A stretch of DNA of 32,685 nucleotides from a virus. The notes below the pieces were generated by a model, which was not told the origin of the DNA, ran no database searches, and saw only the letters and a program-made list of their open reading frames with translations. The stretch spans positions 1 to 32,685 of the IMG/VR virus record IMGVR_UViG_3300037140_000154. One strand, 5' to 3'. Every line of letters begins with the position of its first letter. Within the stretch, counting starts at the first letter, position 1. Below are positions 1 through 6,191 of the stretch, in pieces. The translations under genes were made by a program, and so were the position numbers.

Positions 1-18
1 TGGTCCAGTGGTTCATTC

Positions 19-273
19 CTACTTCTCCAGAATCTTCTCCATGCTCCGCACGAGAGACTGATCCTCGACCGGCCCCACCAGCACGTCGCCGTGCTTGAAG
101 CTGGAGTGCCCCTGCTCGCCGTCGTGAGGCAGGAGGCTGTGGCCGCGACTCTTGCTCTCGTCGAGCATCGGCCAAGGCGCTTCGGGATCCGGATTGTCGC
201 GCCAGTCCTGCATCTCATAGTGCGCTTCGAGACCGAGTTGCGCGTAATTCTTGCCAACGGGGTTACTGTTCAT
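19..273 (-). CDS. small hypothetical protein at end of capsid operon
   Basis: An 84-residue acidic, hydrophilic protein that I do not recognise. The ATG is preceded by a good ribosome site (GGGAGG, about 4 bases upstream) that lies just after the TAG stop of the gene at 283-1524, so it is the next cistron of the capsid operon. It has no signal peptide, membrane segment or cysteine motif. The central part is rich in His, Ser, Gly and Asp. Position after the virion genes suggests a minor structural or assembly role, but that is inference from neighbourhood only. Confidence 0.6.
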   Translation of the reverse strand: MNSNPVGKNYAQLGLEAHYEMQDWRDNPDPEAPWPMLDESKSRGHSLLPHDGEQGHSSFKHGDVLVGPVEDQSLVRSMEKILEK

Positions 274-282
274 AAAGCCTCC

Positions 283-1524
283 CTAGTAGGAAAAGTCAAC
301 CGCAGAAACCGCATGACTGAGCGAGAACTGGCTGTTCGCCCCGATCAACGGGAACATCGAATCCAGCATCGACTTGTAGTCCATGATAGCCCGGTCCTCA
401 TCTCCGATTAGAGCATCTTGCAGTTGTTGCTGCGCCTTCATGTCGAATTGCTGCGAAAGCTTGGGATCAAAGAATGGATCGTCCTTGCTCAACTTGTGCA
501 TCAACCCCTCGGCGATCGCGAAGTTCGTGAAGATCGTAGGCTCCAAGAAGAACGGCGGAAGATCCTCGGGGTTCACCAACTCCGGCCACTGGAGCGTAGC
601 CAGCACTTTGATCTGCCGCGCGCTCGTCGGGCACGGCCAGACCTCCCACTGCATATTGCCGTTCGGATTCGGCCAGGCGCTCACAAAGCACAGCGGATCA
701 CTATTGTCAGTGCGCTGCGGATCGGTGATGTCCAACTCCTGCTGAGTGCGCCTCACGTCCAGCGGGATGCCCTGCTGCTGATCGACTACGCCGATGATCT
801 TGCGAATGTTCGGGAACAGCGTGTAGTACATCTTCAGGATGTAGTAATCCACGGCCGTTCGCGGCGTACCTCCCCACGTATTGTCCAGTATCAGGCCTTG
901 GTATCCGTTACTGCTCCACGGGAAGTTGGCCGTCGTCCACGCCTGCATGAGCTGGGCCCAAGTTAAAGTGACATTGGACACCGCGAGAATTGTGAATATC
1001 GGATCGTTGTATCCGGTTCTTAGTTGCTGCTGGACTAAAGAAGACTGGGTGACGGTCGCTCCAACGGGATGCGCGAATTGAAAAGCTCCAATAATCGTCG
1101 TTAGCCCGAACCCTCCGGTGTTGATCCGCATCACCGGCACCGCCTCGGCGCTCGGAGTCCCGTCATCGATCCACAGGATACTGTCCTGCGTTACGCCCGC
1201 GCTTGAAGCGAGTGCAACCTCCTGATACCCCGGCCCAAATACCGGATCCGCGAGAGTCGTATTGACGACGTCATTGGTGGGCCAGGATGCCCCTGATCCT
1301 AGCGCAATATTACTACCGGGCGTGAGACTGATGTTTCCGGAGATGGTCTGATTTGGAACCGGGATCACGCCGAGCTTGCGAAGCTCCACCCAGTACGTAC
1401 GCTTGTTGATGACGTTTCGGATGGCGTTGTTTACCCACTGACGAATTTGTTCTTCGCCGGCCAGGGGGCGCGCGGCTCTCACGCGGCCAACGAGACTATA
1501 GAGATTGTCGCTATAGAGTGCCAT
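283..1524 (-). CDS. putative virion protein, head-tail adaptor-like
   Basis: A 413-residue protein. The N-terminal 45 residues form a helical block (EEQIRQWVNNAIRNVINKR, then a Trp/Leu stretch) of the type that opens many phage neck and head-completion proteins. The middle is beta-rich with many Thr, Gly and Asn. The last third (about 290-390) has the pattern of Trp-Pro-rich strands followed by helices that is common in neck/adaptor proteins. It lies downstream of capsid and two small virion genes, where head-tail joining proteins are expected. There is no recognisable Shine-Dalgarno sequence: the ATG sits 11 bases after the right arm of a terminator-like hairpin. The structural role is well supported by context; the exact role is inference. 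Confidence 0.6.
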   Translation of the reverse strand: MALYSDNLYSLVGRVRAARPLAGEEQIRQWVNNAIRNVINKRTYWVELRKLGVIPVPNQTISGNISLTPGSNIALGSGASWPTNDVVNTTLADPVFGPGYQEVALASSAGVTQDSILWIDDGTPSAEAVPVMRINTGGFGLTTIIGAFQFAHPVGATVTQSSLVQQQLRTGYNDPIFTILAVSNVTLTWAQLMQAWTTANFPWSSNGYQGLILDNTWGGTPRTAVDYYILKMYYTLFPNIRKIIGVVDQQQGIPLDVRRTQQELDITDPQRTDNSDPLCFVSAWPNPNGNMQWEVWPCPTSARQIKVLATLQWPELVNPEDLPPFFLEPTIFTNFAIAEGLMHKLSKDDPFFDPKLSQQFDMKAQQQLQDALIGDEDRAIMDYKSMLDSMFPLIGANSQFSLSHAVSAVDFSY

Positions 1525-1535
1525 AAAACCAAAAA

Positions 1536-1561
1536 CCCGCCCGCCTTTTCAGACGGGCGGG
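1536..1561 (-). terminator. rho-independent terminator-like hairpin
   Basis: Perfect 8-bp GC arms (CCCGCCCG at 1536-1543 and CGGGCGGG at 1554-1561) with a 10-base loop. On the minus strand the hairpin is followed by TTTTTGGTTTT, which is the layout of an intrinsic terminator. It follows the stop of the gene at 1590-2219 and ends 11 bases before the next start codon at 1524, so it probably lowers rather than abolishes expression of the downstream gene. Confidence 0.75.
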
Positions 1562-1589
1562 AATAGGAGAGAAACAAAAGGACCAGACG

Positions 1590-2219
1590 TTAGAGCCCTG
1601 TATGCACCCGATACGTGAGCTTGCCGATCAGGCTCCCGGCACCGGTAATGAAATCCGCGGTTGGGTTGGCGAAGGCCAATCCCTTATTCAAAACATTGCT
1701 CGACAGATTCGTGGCCAAAGCGCCGGCCGCCATGATCATCTGGTTGGCTGCGGGCGAAGTGAGGAATGTAGCAGCGACGGTCGCGGAGGCCAGGACACCG
1801 GTTGCGTCCACACCGTAGTACAGCGCTAGCGCTCCACCGTTGGCGAACGCCGCGGTCAGGTAGACATTCTCCAGGACGAGGCTGACAACCTCGATCAGCG
1901 TACCGGCTCCCTGTGCGGGAACGATAATCAGCGGAGCGGAGTTGGTCGCCTTTAGCTGAGTGTTATTCAGCGCGAAGCCCATGCGCGTATCGCCGCCAAC
2001 AGCGGTCCACACGCCTTGCGGTACCGCCGCAGTGCCGGCCGTTACGCATAGCCAGCGCTCTGGTCCGCCCGTAACGGGAGTCACGTTGATGACCACATCG
2101 CCTACATTGACCGGCACCCCCACCATGTCGCTGGCCGCGACCGGCGGACCAAATCCGTAATGTACGCGGTGGCCTTCGCCCCTAAGATCGCTCTGCGGTT
2201 CGACGATTGCGCCTGTCAT
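1590..2219 (-). CDS. putative virion (decoration/minor capsid) protein
   Basis: A 209-residue protein when started at the ATG at 2219, chosen because GGAGGG lies 5 bases upstream; the frame stays open further to 2282 without a comparable ribosome site. Composition is Ala, Gly, Val, Thr rich with alternating hydrophobic residues, typical of beta-rich virion proteins, with no cysteine motif or membrane segment. It lies between the capsid/small virion genes and the adaptor-like gene, and is followed by a terminator-like hairpin. I do not recognise the family. A decoration or minor head protein is the likeliest role from position. Confidence 0.6.
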   Translation of the reverse strand: MTGAIVEPQSDLRGEGHRVHYGFGPPVAASDMVGVPVNVGDVVINVTPVTGGPERWLCVTAGTAAVPQGVWTAVGGDTRMGFALNNTQLKATNSAPLIIVPAQGAGTLIEVVSLVLENVYLTAAFANGGALALYYGVDATGVLASATVAATFLTSPAANQMIMAAGALATNLSSNVLNKGLAFANPTADFITGAGSLIGKLTYRVHTGL

Positions 2220-2331
2220 TAAAACCCTCCTGCTAACGTGGAGTGGGTGACGGCTGACGTGAATTTCGCCAAACGCCACCACACTCCAGATGAATTCCTT
2301 AACGTCATAAAGTCTGTGTACGAATACCGGG

Positions 2332-2820
2332 TCAGGCCGGGAGCGAAAACGTAGTGCTCACATCAACCCATAGCAAACTGATAGCCACAGCACCCGCCGT
2401 CAACTGCGCAAGCGTGCCGCCGGTAGGCGTGAATGCCGCCACCAACTGAGTTGCCGAATACTGGCCAAGCTTAAAGCAGGCAGTTTCCTGGAGTGCGGTA
2501 TCGCTAACTGCTTGAAAAATATCGAACGCGCTCGTGAATCGAGTCACCGCTCCCGTCACGCCCAGCGACACAGTCATCGCCGTCAACGGCCCGGCGCCGG
2601 CAAATGCGATGGAGTGCTTCACTGAGACGCCGAGGATCTTCCCGTTCACCGCAGTAGGGTTGTTCGGGATGAAGAACTTCGAAGTCGGGTTCGTCTGATC
2701 GGCGAGCGTGATGTTCTGCACGCCGGAGCCCGCGATCGGGGTCAGGTCCACGTACGAGATCAGAAACTGCGTGTAGCGGATACGGCCGCCGAGTTGAGCT
2801 GCGATGTCCTGTTTTACCAT
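2332..2820 (-). CDS. putative virion protein downstream of capsid
   Basis: A 162-residue, beta-rich, Ala/Thr/Val-rich protein. Its ribosome site AAGGAG overlaps the TAA stop of the major capsid gene, so translation of the two is probably coupled. A small gene directly after the capsid gene in phages is often a decoration or head-stabilising protein, and the composition fits. No family is recognised with certainty. It shares its general style, but no clear repeat, with the gene at 1590-2219. Confidence 0.6.
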   Translation of the reverse strand: MVKQDIAAQLGGRIRYTQFLISYVDLTPIAGSGVQNITLADQTNPTSKFFIPNNPTAVNGKILGVSVKHSIAFAGAGPLTAMTVSLGVTGAVTRFTSAFDIFQAVSDTALQETACFKLGQYSATQLVAAFTPTGGTLAQLTAGAVAISLLWVDVSTTFSLPA

Positions 2821-2830
2821 GGTCGTCTCC

Positions 2831-3814
2831 TTAGAACAGAATACCGGCAGTGCTTGTCAACTTGGCGCAGGAGCGGGGGTTGGGCAGCAAGAACTGCGTT
2901 CCCACCAGATACTGACCGGCGTAGTCGATGGAGTTCGCGGCTTCCTTGAAGCCAGTGAAGCCCCACATGAACAGCGGCACCTGCGAGAAGTACCACTCCA
3001 CGTACTCGCTGTTGATCAGCCACATCGCCCCGGTCGTGCCGGTCGGCGCGTAGCGGTCCATGACAACGTCCGCCGCGTTGAAACGGAACGCCTGGAAGCC
3101 GGCCTTGCCGACGTCGGTGTTCGTCATGTCCGGGTAGCGCTGCAGCGGCTGCAGCGAGTTCCAGAACAGGTTCCAGCCGTTCGGCGTGGCCGTGATCAGA
3201 TCCGGGTGATCGGCGCCCCACGATGCTTGCGTGTAAGCGTTTTGCACCGCAGCGAGTTGGAAACTCGTCAGGTTGGCCGTGTAAGCGTTCAGTCCGCCAG
3301 GGGTTCCTACCGCCATCACGTCCGAGCGCGTCACGCCGCCGATGGTCGGATACAGGTTTCCGTCATCCACCCATGCGTTCAAGCCCTCGATCTGCAGCGA
3401 GCGGCCCGGATCCTGCGATGACAGGAATAGAGCCGTCCCCAGAAGCTCGGCCATGCGGAGAGCCGCGTTCTTGAACTTCAACTCGATCTGGCTGAACACG
3501 GCCTCCGGGCCGGTGTTCAACATCGCGTCGAACCCGTACATCGTCAGGTTGACGACGTAGAGTTGCATATTCAAACGCAGCGCCGTTTCCGTCGTCACAT
3601 AGTCGATGTCGAATGCCTGGCCGCGACCGACAGCATCGCCCCAGAGCTTACCAACGGTGATGACCCGCTGGATCTGCGTTCCGCCCTCGAACTTCTGGGC
3701 ACGCCGCGTACGCAAGCGCGTGAAGGTCGGAGAGTTTTTGTACACGACTTCCGTCGCCACGGGAGCGATGTAGGTCTTCGTGATCGCGTTTACGTCTGTG
3801 ATGGGGAGAGCCAT
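2831..3814 (-). CDS. major capsid protein
   Basis: A 327-residue protein with the features of an HK97-fold major capsid protein. An N-terminal arm (residues 1-50) is followed by a strand region around IQRVITVGKLWGDAVGRG, a long helix with ALRMAELLGTALFLSS (about 120-140), a segment on template-like DNA-free solvent loops (about 150-200), and a C-terminal domain ending in a NPRSCAKLTSTAG strand typical of phage capsid proteins. Length is usual for the family. It follows a coiled-coil scaffold-like gene, and its ATG has an AGAGGA ribosome site. The preceding gene's TAA stop is in frame with this ATG, only three codons upstream. Assignment rests on fold-like features and on its position after the scaffold gene. 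Confidence 0.8.
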   Translation of the reverse strand: MALPITDVNAITKTYIAPVATEVVYKNSPTFTRLRTRRAQKFEGGTQIQRVITVGKLWGDAVGRGQAFDIDYVTTETALRLNMQLYVVNLTMYGFDAMLNTGPEAVFSQIELKFKNAALRMAELLGTALFLSSQDPGRSLQIEGLNAWVDDGNLYPTIGGVTRSDVMAVGTPGGLNAYTANLTSFQLAAVQNAYTQASWGADHPDLITATPNGWNLFWNSLQPLQRYPDMTNTDVGKAGFQAFRFNAADVVMDRYAPTGTTGAMWLINSEYVEWYFSQVPLFMWGFTGFKEAANSIDYAGQYLVGTQFLLPNPRSCAKLTSTAGILF

Positions 3815-3823
3815 GTTTTCCTC

Positions 3824-4711
3824 TTATTGGACGGTGGTTTTCAGATCTCCGGCCTTGTAGGCCGCTGCGATATTCCTACTGAGGTGCCCGCTTCCAAACT
3901 TCGCATCGCCGTTCATCTTGTCGATGGGGTTTTCGCCGGGGTGATCTTCGCGCATCTGGTACGGCGCGACATTCCCGCCGCCTTGATCGTCGGTCGGCGA
4001 AGGCACATGCGTTTTCTTCGTCTCCAACTCCGTGCGTTCGGTGGCCAGCGCAGCCCGTTCGATGTCGAGCTTCTTGCGCTCGGCTTCCAGCCGCATCGGC
4101 GCCACGTACTGATCGTAGGCCTTGTCCGGGTCCTTCAGGAGTTCTCCCGTGGGATCGGCGAGCATCACCTGGAAAACTCCCGGCAGAAACTTACCGTCCA
4201 CATCCCCGAATTCCTTCGCCGCCCGCATCGGCAGATGAGCCGTACGCGTGTACAGGTACTCGTAGTTCGCGCCCTGCGTGTCGAGCTTCGTCCCGATCGC
4301 CTTCAAGTCGTCGGCCTTGGCGACGTCGCCGGCCTTCACATAACCCTGAGTTTTCAAATGGGCGTCGATCTCTTCGAAAGTCATTGTTCCATCTCCTAAA
4401 AATCCGCCCGTGGCGGCCATCTCCGCTACCTTGGCTTCGGCCTGCGCCGCGCGTTGTTCGGCGGCCCACTGCGCCTTCGTCATCTGGTGCTCAGCGTCCC
4501 ACGCCGTAGCCAACCACCCATCCTTGGGATCGTTCCACTTGGCTAGTTTGGTCTTCGTGTCGGTGAGTTGCGACTGAATGACCTGCACTTCCTGAGCATC
4601 GGCGATGTGCGAGTCCAGGTCTGGATACTTGGCTGTGATCGCGGTGATCGCCTCCAGGTCCTCCGGGGCTACTTTCACTTTCGCGGTCAAGATGTCTGCG
4701 AATCTCGCCAT
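3824..4711 (-). CDS. putative capsid scaffold protein
   Basis: A 295-residue highly charged protein with predicted coiled coil at about residues 35-105 (many Ala, Gln, Lys, Glu) and 205-235 (AERKKLDIERAALATERTEL). The C-terminal tail is basic and short, as in scaffolds that bind the inner capsid surface. It directly precedes the major capsid gene, the classic scaffold position. Ribosome site TAGGAG overlaps the TAG stop of the upstream gene. The TAA stop is followed by GAG GAA AAC and then the capsid ATG in the same frame. No protease motif is visible, so a scaffold-protease fusion is unlikely. Confidence 0.7.
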   Translation of the reverse strand: MARFADILTAKVKVAPEDLEAITAITAKYPDLDSHIADAQEVQVIQSQLTDTKTKLAKWNDPKDGWLATAWDAEHQMTKAQWAAEQRAAQAEAKVAEMAATGGFLGDGTMTFEEIDAHLKTQGYVKAGDVAKADDLKAIGTKLDTQGANYEYLYTRTAHLPMRAAKEFGDVDGKFLPGVFQVMLADPTGELLKDPDKAYDQYVAPMRLEAERKKLDIERAALATERTELETKKTHVPSPTDDQGGGNVAPYQMREDHPGENPIDKMNGDAKFGSGHLSRNIAAAYKAGDLKTTVQ

Positions 4712-4719
4712 CGTTTCTC

Positions 4720-5106
4720 CTACGCCGCCGCCGGCATTGCGTCAGTTGGGGAAGGGGCGCCCTGTGGCTGCACCGGCTGTGCCCCCATCTGCTGCTGCTG
4801 TTTCTGGACTTCCTCGTCGACGTCCTTCTCCATGGCCTTGCCGATCTCTACCATCTTGGCCACGTGCTGCATGAGAGAGGGCATCGAAACTTCGGACATC
4901 CGGGCGATCTTAAGAACGGAATCGCCGAGCCGGCCGATCTCTTTCTTCATTTCGTTGAGCCCGAGCTTGCCGTAATCTTCCCCGCCCTGCCCCTGTTGGC
5001 CCATCGGACCCTGTTGGTTCATGCGGGATATCATGCCCTGCTGCTGGGGAGGTGGTGCCGCTTGCACGGCGCCGGGAGGGGGAGGAGGTATGCCGACTGT
5101 CGCCAT
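4720..5106 (-). CDS. Pro/Gln-rich small head-assembly protein
   Basis: A 128-residue protein with a Pro-rich N-terminus (five consecutive prolines near residue 7), a Gln/Gly stretch, a helical centre (about 45-95, with Met-rich heptads) and a Gln/Pro-rich tail. It has no cysteines. It sits between a small acidic protein and the scaffold gene in the capsid operon and is probably a head-assembly accessory protein, though no family is recognised. Its ATG lies one codon after the TAA stop of the upstream gene, in the same frame. Its own TAG stop lies inside the ribosome site of the scaffold gene. Confidence 0.6.
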   Translation of the reverse strand: MATVGIPPPPPGAVQAAPPPQQQGMISRMNQQGPMGQQGQGGEDYGKLGLNEMKKEIGRLGDSVLKIARMSEVSMPSLMQHVAKMVEIGKAMEKDVDEEVQKQQQQMGAQPVQPQGAPSPTDAMPAAA

Positions 5107-5109
5107 TCG

Positions 5110-5421
5110 TTAGTCTGTGGCCTGAGGCGATTTGATATTTCCAGCCTGCGTCTCCCAGGCAAAGTCGTCTCGGTTGTGCGCACTACGAATCTCTTCTACC
5201 TGATCGGCTCCGCCCGACTGCATCTCGCCGTTGACCGGGTTGCTGTACGGTGGCCGAATCGAGCGGGTACCGAGTTCGCCGATATCATCCGCTCCGCCCA
5301 TTTGGTAGTTGGGCGACTTCCTCTCCGCCTGATCGGACGGCCGGTCCATCCCGCCCTTGAGCGGCTCTTCGTCGCTGGAGGTTTGAAATGATCCGCCCTT
5401 GGATAACGATTCTTCTCTCAT
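5110..5421 (-). CDS. small acidic hypothetical protein, first capsid-operon gene
   Basis: A 103-residue protein rich in Ser, Asp, Glu, Gly and Asn, probably disordered, with no known domain. GAGGAA precedes the ATG. It is the first full-length cistron after the promoter and structured leader at 5422-5665. Its stop is TAA, followed by CGA and then the in-frame ATG of the next gene, so readthrough would fuse the two proteins. Function unknown; it belongs to the capsid operon by position. Confidence 0.55.
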   Translation of the reverse strand: MREESLSKGGSFQTSSDEEPLKGGMDRPSDQAERKSPNYQMGGADDIGELGTRSIRPPYSNPVNGEMQSGGADQVEEIRSAHNRDDFAWETQAGNIKSPQATD

Positions 5422-5435
5422 CGAAATTCCTCACT

Positions 5436-5453
5436 CAGTCCAGAATTGGACTG
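5436..5453. repeat. variant copy of dispersed SPELD palindrome
   Basis: CAGTCCA GAAT TGGACTG: 7-bp perfect arms around a 4-base centre. Differs at one position from the 16-base consensus AGTCCAGAACTGGACT. It lies in the leader just upstream of the first capsid-operon gene. Read on the minus strand in the frame beginning ATG TAC at 5458, it would give SPILD followed by TGA. Confidence 0.8.
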
Positions 5454-5510
5454 TACATCAATTTGAAGTGACCTCCGGTAGTCTCGCGGACCCCGGAGGC
5501 CACAGCGCGG

Positions 5511-5567
5511 TTAGCCGCGCGCTTTCTTATGCCGTTTGCGGTTCGCAACTTTTCCGAAGGAAAGCAT
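5511..5567 (-). CDS. tiny basic leader peptide candidate (18 aa)
   Basis: A short ORF, MLSFGKVANRKRHKKARG, with an excellent ribosome site (AAGGAG, 9 bases before ATG). Half of the residues are Lys or Arg. Its TAA stop lies exactly in the loop of a GC-rich hairpin. It lies between the promoter at 5636-5665 and the capsid operon. It could be a regulatory leader peptide whose translation controls the downstream hairpins, or a real micro-protein. Too short for homology arguments. Confidence 0.45.
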   Translation of the reverse strand: MLSFGKVANRKRHKKARG

Positions 5568-5635
5568 GACGTGTATCTCCTTTCCGGCGTTAGCCGAGGC
5601 CCGATCCGTCGTCGCACAGGGCCTTTATCGTTACG

Positions 5636-5665
5636 AGGATACGCTTAAAATTCCTCCTATGTCAA
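5636..5665 (-). promoter_or_regulatory. sigma70-type promoter for capsid operon
   Basis: On the minus strand, -35 TTGACA (5660-5665), an 18-base spacer and -10 TATCCT (5636-5641). The predicted start is near 5629, giving a leader of about 208 bases before the gene at 5421. It is divergent from the HNH gene at 5748. The -35 is perfect; the -10 matches at four of six positions. Confidence 0.6.
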
Positions 5666-5729
5666 ACAAAAAGTTTATAGTTGCACGTTTTTGTCTACGG
5701 CAATACCCCATTTTCGTTGACTTTAATTA

Positions 5730-5738
5730 TGAGATAAT
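5730..5738 (+). promoter_or_regulatory. extended -10 promoter for HNH gene
   Basis: TGAGATAAT is an extended -10 element (TGn plus GATAAT, one mismatch from TATAAT). It ends 9 bases before the ATG at 5748, so transcription would start at or very close to the start codon and the mRNA would be nearly leaderless. No convincing -35 and no ribosome site are seen. Confidence 0.45.
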
Positions 5739-5747
5739 ACAACCAAG

Positions 5748-6191
5748 ATGCCGTACAATTACCGAAAAGACCCTCTGTATAAATCGACACACGGATCGTG
5801 GCGAAATATGCACTATCGGTGCAAGAATCCAAACTATCCTTGGTTCCGCGACTACGGCGGTCGTGGTATCAAAGTCTGCGAGCGTTGGAATAGTTTTGAA
5901 AACTTTCTAGCAGACATGGGCATCAAGCCTGCTGGCCTGACTCTTGAGCGCGAGCACAACGACCGCGACTACGAACCAGGTAACTGTCACTGGGCAACAT
6001 GGGACGAACAGGGGAGCAACAAGCGGAATACTCGCTTCGTAGAATTTCGTGGAGAGACTATCAGCCTACCTGACTTTTCTAGGAATGTTGGTGTGGCGCG
6101 GAAGAGAGTCACCGAGCGCTTACGCCGTGGGTGGACGACGGAAGAGATCGCTATTGCCGGGAACGCCAAATACCGGCCTGCGTCTGTCTAG
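5748..6191 (+). CDS. HNH-type homing endonuclease-like protein
   Basis: A 147-residue protein with the phage HNH/AP2-type signature: W..M..RC.NP, then YGGRGIKVCERW (about 36-48), F..DMG.KP (about 50-62), and LEREHNDRDYEPGNCHWAT (about 64-83), which matches the ββα-metal region. A C-terminal helix-turn-helix-like segment (about 100-135, PDFSRNVGVARKRVTERLRRGW) probably contacts DNA. It is on the opposite strand to all neighbours and sits exactly between portal and capsid operons, with its stop overlapping the portal stop. It is related to the protein at 8050-8694 but lacks that protein's N-terminal Cys-rich domain. Probably a free-standing mobile endonuclease. Confidence 0.75.
   Translation: MPYNYRKDPLYKSTHGSWRNMHYRCKNPNYPWFRDYGGRGIKVCERWNSFENFLADMGIKPAGLTLEREHNDRDYEPGNCHWATWDEQGSNKRNTRFVEFRGETISLPDFSRNVGVARKRVTERLRRGWTTEEIAIAGNAKYRPASV

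Larger units (their letters stand above)
5422..5629 (-). promoter_or_regulatory. structured leader of the capsid operon
   Basis: About 200 bases between the predicted transcription start and the first long gene. It holds, in transcript order: the 18-codon ORF at 5511-5567; a hairpin GCGCGG/CCGCGC (5505-5510 with 5515-5520) whose 4-base loop contains the ORF's stop codon; a second hairpin CCTCCGG/CCGGAGG (5472-5478 with 5493-5499); and the 7-bp-armed palindrome at 5436-5453. There is no U-tract, so a classical attenuator is not shown. The ordered set suggests translational or transcriptional control of the capsid genes. Confidence 0.5.

Noticed and set aside
2506-2830. Open frame of 108 codons after the capsid TAA, which a UAA suppressor could read
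   Set aside because: It is a shifted frame of the next gene, rich in Arg, His and Asp, and looks like a shadow, not an extension domain.
3563-4399. 278-codon plus-strand frame opposite scaffold and capsid genes
   Set aside because: Composition (many Arg, His, Leu) is that of an antisense shadow; no ribosome site, domain or gene-order support.
5435-5617. 60-codon minus-strand frame starting with GTG
   Set aside because: Overlaps the better supported 18-codon ORF with a strong ribosome site, has weak start evidence and reads like a shadow ending in the palindrome.
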